Assembly (NCBI GenBank): GCA_025267735.1
Contig: CM046297.1
Location: 26,624,011-26,688,010, forward strand
From: Mactra quadrangularis
Taxonomy: Eukaryota; Mollusca; Bivalvia; Venerida; Mactridae
Reading direction: 5' to 3'
DNA: 64,000 nucleotides
Each line of letters begins with the position of its first letter. Positions within the stretch are counted from its first letter, which is position 1. Made by a program: the position numbers and the translations under genes. Below, in pieces: positions 55,830 to 64,000 of the stretch. The notes below the pieces were generated by a model. The model made no database searches. It was not told the origin of the DNA and was given only the letters and a program-made list of their open reading frames with translations.

Positions 55830-56515
55830 AAACTGACAAATAATACCAAAGTCCCTACCAACATACAACGTTTTTATATAGCACACTAATGCTTTACTCA
55901 GAGACATTATGTAGTTTTAATGTAACATTTGCATGTGATTCTCTCATTGTTAGCAAGTAAGATATTGTGATTACAATGGAACAGGAATAATGGTATAAAG
56001 ATAATTGAATGCCCTGTTGTCATAATTGATGACTACCCACATTACATTTGATGTTAACATTACTAAATTAGTATACATTGTATTTCAAATGTCAGTATTT
56101 ATTGGGTGATAAAATGCTTCATCAAATAACTCGAATATATTGGTTCATGTAACCATTAACACAAATAATAATAATAACAAATGAGGAAAAAGTACATCAA
56201 ATAGAATATGTAGGAGGGGACAATTACTACCAGCAATGAAATACTGTACTTCACAAATTAACTCATTACAAGCTATGAATCGGTTGTTAATGTCGAATAG
56301 GAATATACATGTAGAGTCGATTGTGTAATTGTTATACATTCTCAAACAAATAGAATTGCCAATACAACGATTTTAGCGTTTTTTCTGACATTTATTGAAT
56401 TAGCGATATACAAATGTATGTTTTGACGATCTATTGAATTGTTTTGGCACTAATACTCGGTAAAATAACGTACAAATGATAGCAATTCTGTAATACGATC
56501 TCGTAAAAAACATAT
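55830..56515. other. AT-rich non-coding stretch
   Basis: Nothing recognised. Confidence 0.4.
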
Positions 56516-56524
56516 ATTGCAACA

Positions 56525-56745
56525 GCAGCGGACGCGGCAGAATTGTTTGACTAGTGATCATTGGACAACCAGTTACGCGTTGGTTTGAATACCATCAAAA
56601 ACCAACCCCACTGTATCCTTGAGCAAGAAACTTTATCCTACTAGCTCAGTACTGGGGGACAAGTAAGTCCTTGGACCCAAAAGTGATAAATCTAAGTTGT
56701 AAAAACTTGTTTCACAATCGAGGTAGTAAATACATAGGCATAATG
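56525..56745 (+). mobile_element. SINE family D, longer copy
   Basis: A weak tRNA-like head (GCGGACGCGGCAGAATTG; box-B-like GGTTTGAATACC) precedes CCTTGAGCAAGAAACTTTAT, CCTACTAGCTCAGTACTGGG and CTTGTTTCACAATCGAGG. It matches 4600-4760. Confidence 0.6.
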
Positions 56746-56759
56746 TCGTATAAAAAAAA

Positions 56760-57990
56760 CAGAAATTTAAGAAATATGTATAGTGAAAGCAATATAAAAT
56801 GCGATGTGTCAAATGATTATAAAAAGGATAGAATATTGATTAAATAATGTTGATAAATGAGAGCTAGATACCATACGATAAGATAATTAGAATTAAATTG
56901 GTTGATACGATTATGACTGCACGTTATGACGTTATAATCCGCTTTCATTCTAAGTTCACAATAGATGACATGATTGAAAAATGACATGATTGCACTTATC
57001 ATAATACACTGATGGTGTCGTTGTCATTATTCACGTTCTTAATTTATTGCAAAATGATTGCAATAGCAAAAATGATGTATATTTGACGTCATAAATTACA
57101 TGCGGACAATTTACCCCCTTCTTCTGCTTTTCAGAGTTCATTCAGCAAAAGATATGTACAACATTGTCAGACTATAAAAAACCCTGATGAATATCTGAAT
57201 AGCACCCGTATCAATAAAAATACATTTAAACAGGCGTATATCAGATTATTCCTTTTTGACAAGTACATTTAAATGTTGAGTTTCCAATCCATTTGCCCGC
57301 ATGCAATAACGATGAATATGTCGATAGCAAAAAATTGTTTTAACTTTGTATAGACATAACAGGCCGAACGTAGGTTTTCTACACATCACATAATAAAAAA
57401 GATTAATAAAACAATATCACGCATGCACATGTAATTATAATTATTGTAAAGTGAGTTAAATTTGAAATCAAAGCGTTTAGATAGGTCATGATAATTCTAG
57501 ATTTACTAAAATATGATTTTGTAAATATATTGACATAAATGCGCATACAGTACACCAGGACTGTATCGAAATGCAGTTTCATTACGCTTGCACACTTGTA
57601 GACATGCAACAGTTGTAGTGTCAACTACATTACCTATATTGTGATCAAAGACATCTGTAAATATCTCATTCTTTTTACCCAAAAAGTCGATCACAATGTT
57701 GGGTTTTTCTCTTTGATGATAGCAAACATTTTAAGCCGGAGTTACTGATATTTACAATAAGAATTCGACTTTAATTAATGCTAATCAGATAATCACATAA
57801 TCGCCATGTAATTTATCATTAAATTTTATTAATAACCCATGTGGTGTTCTAAGCAGGAAACATTACAAACTCTAGTCAATTTTATTCTCCAGTACAATAT
57901 GTAAAAGCAACGTACACCTGTTGTCAATATCATAAAGCTAAAATTTAAAACATGCCATCGTTTTTAATCACCATGCATTTATTTACTGTA
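56760..57990. other. AT-rich non-coding stretch
   Basis: No gene or repeat recognised. Confidence 0.4.
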
Positions 57991-57999
57991 TAAATAAAC

Positions 58000-58170
58000 A
58001 AGTCTTAGACATGTCATTTGTTGCTTTTATAAAAGATGTGTGTATTGTGTGAGACAAGTTTATCGCTATTTTGAATCACGGAAATTAAACTGTCAGTTTT
58101 TTATCTGTAAATATTCAGAAAGTCTGCTGTATCTACATTTCAAAACAAACATGAAAATTGTATTGATACG
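58000..58170 (+). repeat. Left arm of a distant inverted repeat
   Basis: GCTTTTATAAAAG, TTTATCGCTATTTTGAATCA, CGGAAATTAAACTGTCAG, ATATTCAGAAAGTCTG align in order with the reverse complement of 61,700-61,870 at about 75 percent. Confidence 0.6.
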
Positions 58171-58179
58171 TTTAATGCA

Positions 58180-59775
58180 AATATATGACCAATTTTTCAG
58201 TTGGTAATAAATTTAGCACGTAAACAAACAAATCGAAACATTTATGTGTGCAAATGTTGTATTTCTAGATGCAAACAACTTTATGTCTATTTAATATTCA
58301 TATTTGTATTATTTTGAAAAGTTGCAACACGATTATAATTGCTAACGCTTATGCCTGCCAACGAGAAACGTACAAATGATTACCACTCATCGCAACACTT
58401 TCACAGAGAATAGTTTTTGCTAAGTTATAAGCGCTTCGATCTTCTGTTAAATTACGTAAAAGAAACAAAATATATCAATGTTAATAACAATATGTTTCTC
58501 GGTATTGAGAAAAACTTTTAGACATATGAAAGCTTTTTTGTAACCTGAACACGTTTACCTTTTGATAGTATAATATTTGACATAAATGGTGAGAAAAAAA
58601 ATACCCAATCATCATTTAATTGATTCTGAAAGTCTATAGTACTTAAGTTAGATTAAATGAATTAATTTGTGTAATAGCTAGTTAGCGTAAAAAGAAACTT
58701 GTTTCTTACTGGTTGTCAGCTTATATGGTCTCTTGAGAGACGATGAAAAATAGAAAATTATGTCCAGTCTGCAGAACAGTATTGTCCTTGACACTTTCAC
58801 GTCCATCACGATATATCTTATATACTTCATTTAATACCAGTGACATCTCAATAGTTTCCAATTAGTGATCGTCTCATTCAGAATGGACAAATTCTAATTA
58901 AAAGGCAATACGTACAAATTGATCTCAATGAATGAATTAGTAGTTACATCCAAGACTCCAATACAAATGAGTATGAAGGCATTCTAAACACGTATTAGTA
59001 CTTTAGTGTCGTTCATTTAGGTTGAAATAATGGATTTGATATTAATAAGATACAATGTATTGTACTTCGATTGTAACATTCGTTATTTACTTCCCGGAGG
59101 TGAAGAAGAGACACAAATCTGAAATACTAAAAGTGATATTTGTTCTAGATATATATATTTATATTTCATCAATTATTTTTCATACCTTTAATTGTAAACA
59201 GTCAAAACATTGGGATTTGCATATAATAACCTATGTAAATCAGTTAGCGAATTTGGTTAATGTCGACAGTTTGTCTTTCTAAAGAGCATCTACATTCAAG
59301 CCTTGAAAACTTTAAAAATATCAATGGGTATATCTACAAACGGTTTTGCTAAATACAGGCTACTATCACTTCCAATAACTGTCATATTACCATCATTTGA
59401 CAAAGGCAAACCAAGTTACTATATCAATTGGCCTTTATGTGTCTATATAGAATTATGTATACATTAGATATTGTAATTTCTAATAGACACGGATACATCG
59501 AGGTTCTCTAAGGAAATTACTCAGTCTTAATTAGGAATGTAGTTCACATAATCGGTGAATAAATTACAGATGTCTGGTTTACCATTCTCCGAGCGTATAA
59601 ATTGAAAAGTTTCAGAGATATTTCATACAAGATCGTTGCTTTCATCATATAAATTTTATACGTTTCGTACTTCGAACCGTTATATTCTGATCTGTAGCAA
59701 CAGGTTTACTTATTTCCAAACCTATTTAACCAAACGCAGTCGAACGTTTGGTTGTTCTGATCAAACGTGCTAAAT
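58180..59775. other. AT-rich non-coding stretch
   Basis: Nothing supported. Confidence 0.4.
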
Positions 59776-59777
59776 CT

Positions 59778-60014
59778 AGCTTGGTCATGAAATTATTTCT
59801 ACGGCCAATCTCCCTCCTACCAATGATTCATATTAATGTAGGGCAATTGTCAGTCACTGACGAAAGTATTCGCTTAGTAGTTGGTTAACAGCTAAATCCA
59901 GAGATTTAGCCTTTCCAGGAGCAGTGAGAAGGTTAACTGACCGCCGTTATATGACCTTTTACAAATGTGTTGCTACGGCGTTAAAACCAACAAAAACAAA
60001 ACAAACAAACAAAT
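59778..60014 (+). mobile_element. SINE family B, 5'-truncated
   Basis: Starts in the body (AGCTTGGTCATGAAATTATT) and runs to the tail (ACCGCCGTTATATGACC, TGCTACGGCGTTAAAACC) and an (AAAC)n end. The tRNA head is missing. Confidence 0.8.
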
Positions 60015-60019
60015 CAAAC

Positions 60020-61695
60020 AAAATGATAAAAATACAGTTGGTGCAACCAGCACAGATTTTGTTGGAACATAATCATAAGCAAACAATCTTAGATTCCCAC
60101 AGTCAGCATTTGTGAAAGTATGTGATGACAGTAGTTAAAACAAGTACAGGGTGTCCCAAATGTAAGGTAAAACTTTCAGTTATTGATATATGATATTTAA
60201 CTTTATCTGATACATTTTAAAATTTGTACATGTACCGAAAAGTATAAAACAATTTTATGCAAAAAACAACTGATATCCTAAAGTTAAACTTACGTTTAAC
60301 TTTATTTTAAGTTAAGTTAAAGCAATAGGTCAGGCATGATAACATAATTACGTATTTTTTTCCTTAGTTACATTATGCAGACCGAAAAGTGTGTCTGGGT
60401 TTATATACAATGCACGTGTCATTGTTTATATAATACCAATATATTCCTATAGTTTGATATATATCATTAACAGTCCTAAAGAAGATATTGATATAAACCA
60501 AGACATAACATTTACAGATGTGACAATTATGTTAGTTGTTAATAAATGTTTTGAATATTAAACGTTTGTCCTTATTTCCCAATGGTATGCAGGAATAATG
60601 TATTAAAGATCAAGGGAATGTTTTGTTATTAGTTCTATCAAACTTAGAAAGGGTATATTTATTAACTACAAGTGTTGATAGATTAAATGATGTATTAAGT
60701 TATCTATATGTCAACACTAGTTTGCTAGGTTCATATACGGTTGAAACTCATACATTTTTTTCAAGTTTTATCTTCCTACCAGTAATTAATACACTATACC
60801 AAATGTAAACTTGGTTCACATGATCCTTATATTGAGATGAAACAGTTCGCTATTATGGTTTGATAGTATAAATCATTTTAGTTACATCAATGAAATCCTG
60901 AAGCACTTGAGATATCTTCCCATCCTTTTCATTGCATCCTTTATTTCCTCTAAATACATGCCATTTGATATCTAACATAAAATAACTTTTCAAGTTAAGA
61001 GATAGACTCAACAAATTGAATATACCCCTTTCCCTCAGAGATTGTTCTGTTTTATAACATTAGTCATCTTATTATTTTTATGTCCGTATTTCTAGCAAAT
61101 TGTGTCTGTTGGTACTACATGTATATGAAAGGAATGACCAAACCCAAAAACCTAATTAAATTGCTGTAAATATACTTGCAAGAACAAACAGTTTGATGTT
61201 TTGGAATATGGTTATGAAAGTTCTTTTATATACTAAATATTAACCAGTAAACTTAATTTCTATAAAGTGTTAAACTGATACTTTGATATTATTCTTATCT
61301 GACTTGTTTACTTCACATTGCATCTCATCATGATTTACCACTTCTTCCAAAGTATCAGCATCACTTGTTATAGTACATTCTTTCACAAAAAACAATTTCA
61401 CTAATCACTAATTCTATTGTTTACGGTGAGGTATATTTGAACTTAGATATATTGTTCTAAACATCAGATATTGTGTCAAACTAACAATATGAGTTGGCAA
61501 TCGCTTTTACAACTTAAATTTAATGCACTCAAACGTTGTTGCTAAAAATTACGCTATCAAACTGTTACAATGCTACGTACATCATTTAAGTTTTGTTATG
61601 TAACTGTTGCGTCTTGTTTTTCTAGAATACAAGAACAAAGAGAGTAAAAACAATTATATATATAATACCTCTTTAGTTTTTCATGCAGCCTTATA
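60020..61695. other. AT-rich non-coding stretch
   Basis: No supported gene. AGGGTGTCCCAAATGTAAGG near 60,149 resembles a MITE terminus but has no partner that I can find. Confidence 0.35.
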
Positions 61696-61699
61696 TGAA

Positions 61700-61870
61700 C
61701 ATTGACTCAATATGATATAACATGAAACAAACACATACTATATGTTTGATAGGCATGCCAGACTATCTGAATATCCGATAACAAAAAAATCTGACAGTTT
61801 AATTTCCGTGATGCAAGTTAGCGATAAAACAGCCTTTTATAGCAGGTACTTGTTTATCTACAATAACAGA
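61700..61870 (-). repeat. Right arm of a distant inverted repeat
   Basis: The partner of 58,000-58,170 (minus strand: GCTGTTTTATCGCTAACTTG, CATCACGGAAATTAAACTGT, GATATTCAGATAGTCTGG). Confidence 0.6.
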
Positions 61871-61879
61871 GTGACATAT

Positions 61880-62560
61880 CAAATACAGTTTTATTCATTC
61901 AGTCGTTAAACACTTTTCTGAAAAACAAGAATTGAACGTATCCGTCAAAATAACGATACTTCAAAATGTAATATATACATTTATCGATTGAGAAAAATGA
62001 TGCTAAAACATGCTTGCCCATGTAAGGAAATGTGTTGAATATATACTAACGACAAATAATCGCATGTATCTAAAAAGGTGTATAATGCTATTCTATAGGA
62101 TAAAAGTAACAAGTGGGCATGACAAGGAATGATCAGATAATCTGTTAGGACATGAACAAAAAAGTTGAGTCATTCGATAGACATGTTTCTTACGATATGC
62201 GTTATACAATCGTCATTGATGAGCGCTTTATTAATTTACGGTATAAGGCAATCATAAAAGGCATTACCTAAATGAGATTTTAATTAGGCTTTGTGGCATG
62301 CATTCACATTATGATTTTATTCCACACCATTTAATGCAGTTGGTAAATAAATTGAAATCTCCTCAGAGACAATAACATTGTATAATTCTTCTCCCAAGTG
62401 ATTGATGGATTTTCTTATCGCATTTAGCAAACGATCGAGTTCGTAATGCATCAAAGTTAAATGTGCAATTAATAAATAGTATATTTTCGTCAAGGTTACT
62501 ATTGGGGAAATTTAAAGTTTTGACAAAACATTAAATAAAGATCTTTTAGACATTTGCAAT
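61880..62560. other. AT-rich non-coding stretch
   Basis: Nothing recognised. Confidence 0.4.
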
Positions 62561-62565
62561 TTTAA

Positions 62566-62847
62566 AGGTACTAGTTCACATACTTGGTAAAGATTTTTCA
62601 ATATTTTCAAAATACCATATTATTGTGTCCAAAAATAATTCTTAATTTTTTAAGACAAAATGACGCCGTGACATACGGGGTAGATTTTTACTATTTAAAA
62701 CACCATCATTTGTATTTTCCATGTCCATTTGCACTAAAATCATTATAACCAAAACACTAATTTCCTGCTTCAAAAAATGCTTGCATTCAAATTAAAATAG
62801 TTTTTTAAAAAGTTGATATTTAAGTTGAAATCTGTGAATGAGTACCT
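62566..62847. mobile_element. piggyBac-type MITE (TTAA), copy 3
   Basis: Perfect TTAA at 62,562-62,565 and 62,848-62,851. The ends are AGGTACTAGTTCACATACTT and (reverse complement) AGGTACTCATTCACAGATTT. The interior is related to copies 1 and 2 in reverse orientation (AACACCATCATTTGTA). Confidence 0.85.
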
Positions 62848-62874
62848 TTAATATAGCTATGCTATTAGGCAAAA

Positions 62875-63004
62875 TTATTTAACTGGTAGCTCAGGCTCTC
62901 CCTCTCTTAGGAACTCACACATTTTGAAATCATCTATTTTACTACTGTACACATCATGTGGTTTAAACAAGTCCATTGACACAGCAGGAATGTCTTGAAG
63001 TACA
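62875..63004 (-). CDS. Possible terminal exon, 43 codons, unknown
   Basis: After a weak acceptor (AATTAATTAACAG on the minus strand) the frame reads VLQDIPAVSMDLFKPHDVY, SSKIDDFKMCEFLREGEPEL, PVK, TAA. GC and residue mix are protein-like, with an acidic C-terminus. The pyrimidine tract is poor, and no upstream exon is visible on the minus strand to the window end. A piggyBac-type MITE starts 24 bp beyond the stop. Family not recognised. Confidence 0.25.
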
Positions 63005-63009
63005 CTGTT

Positions 63010-63915
63010 AATTAATTTCTACTTCTTATATTGGCCAACCATGTGTCTCGATTGGTAGAAATTATTTGTTAAAGAAATAGCACATGTCAGAAACGCACGA
63101 AACTAACAAAAATGGACAACACAAAGTCTGAGTAATCATATTATATCGTACACGAAGTACTCTCATATGCGCTATAAAAAGTAACCAGTCTAGCAACAGA
63201 CAGTTGATTTGATTTAACCTCTTTAATAAGAACAAGTATCAAGCAATAGGACATATGTTTCTGAAGCAATTAGACATTTGTTTCTAAATGTACAACAGAA
63301 CGTGTATTGAATATAACTAAATATAAGACCTTTTTGTCAGAGCCCTAAGAATGAATTGTCAAATTTTGTAACCCTCCGCTGAAATAGTATTTTACTTAAC
63401 TTCATTCTGTCGAACATTCAATATGAAATAAACAATAACGTATTATCCACTTATTCATTATAATAAGATATGCAACTGCTAAGAAATATATGCTTTTGCA
63501 AAGATGATGCTGTAGGTTTAGACAAGTATCAGGCCAATATTATAATTCATCCAGAAATCTCATGATTGCTCATGAACTTGCTAGGCGTTGAAGTTAAATA
63601 AACATAATGCTGACGAAACGCATGAGTAGAAAGGCTCCTAAGATCTCACTACAACAAACAGAGTGGTAATTTCTTCATTGATAAACAAGAAATTTTGATC
63701 TTTGTTTAGTTTACTATTTCTTACATCTTAGAGGCATTTCAATTTATCTTAACTGATTTAACCTTACTGTCACATCTCATGTAGATGCTTCTAAGCTTCA
63801 ATTTAATAACAACGCACTAGCTAAGCCAAAGATAAGTATCACCATAGCTCATACAATTAAGGATACATTTTAAGTCGTAGCAGTGTATCCAAATAACTAA
63901 ACAATTGTCACGTAA
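63010..63915. other. AT-rich non-coding stretch
   Basis: No gene or repeat identified. Confidence 0.4.
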
Positions 63916-63922
63916 GTAATAA

Positions 63923-64000
63923 AGGGTACTCATTCACAGATTTGAACTTGAATATCAACTTTTTCTGTCACTATCTAAATAGTATAGAAACATATTTTGA
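63923..64000. mobile_element. piggyBac-type MITE, copy 4, cut by the window end
   Basis: AGGGTACTCATTCACAGATT then CTTGAATATCAACTTTTTCT begins another copy. The preceding ATAA differs by one base from TTAA. Confidence 0.75.

Noticed and set aside
60145..60310. Transposon terminus GGGTGTCCCAAA
   Set aside because: No inverted partner or flanking duplication could be found nearby.

Overview
This window looks like intergenic or intronic chromatin from a nuclear genome, most likely an invertebrate animal and probably a mollusc (bivalve-like). The organism is an inference from style: strongly AT-rich DNA, no long reading frames, and many short tRNA-headed SINEs and MITEs of the kind that crowd molluscan genomes. 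I see no confident complete protein-coding gene, no true tRNA or rRNA gene, no CRISPR array and no bacterial-type operon. Nearly all of the many short open frames are shadows of repeats. A few exon-like blocks are listed at low confidence.

The dominant structure is at 25,583-34,556: a 9-kb foldback element. It has two inverted arms of about 4.1 kb, each built of ~97-bp tandem repeats, around a unique ~740-bp centre. Its ends match each other (AGGTCTGTGAAG...), and it is flanked by a 9-bp near-perfect target-site duplication (TAAATCAAC / TAAATAAAC). This is the architecture of FB/TU-type foldback transposons, and the 9-bp duplication suggests Mutator-like (MULE) mobilisation. The centre has no transposase that I can see but holds a possible captured cysteine-rich exon. 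Minus-strand coding-like frames abut the element on both sides, so it may have landed in an exon.

Region by region: 0-3 kb holds a TGATGATAA minisatellite, a hAT-type MITE with a perfect 8-bp duplication, and a SINE inside an inverted-repeat element. 5-7.7 kb is a diverged tandem triplication. 8.3-11.9 kb carries SINEs, a piggyBac-type MITE nested in another MITE, a CGTACG-rich inverted repeat and a tRNA-like head. 12-25 kb is mostly unique AT-rich DNA with scattered MITEs, hairpins, a second hAT MITE and a compact SINE. 25.6-34.6 kb is the foldback element. 34.6-38 kb has coding-like remnants, a 21-bp minisatellite and two head-to-head MITEs. 39-42 kb has a possible terminal exon and a perfect 328-bp tandem duplication. 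42-45 kb is a three-copy local duplication. 46-50.5 kb has a MULE-like MITE with a 9-bp duplication, a SINE with a MITE nested in it, a palindromic MITE and a full SINE. 50.7-64 kb has another local duplication, SINE fragments, further MITEs and long featureless stretches.

Together the picture is a layered landscape of non-autonomous transposons. Retroposed SINEs of three families have different tRNA heads but a common 3' tail module, implying one shared LINE partner. Cut-and-paste MITEs show four signature duplication lengths (TA, TTAA, 8 bp, 9 bp), implying at least four transposase sources elsewhere in the genome. All similarities were read by eye; no alignment or database search was run.
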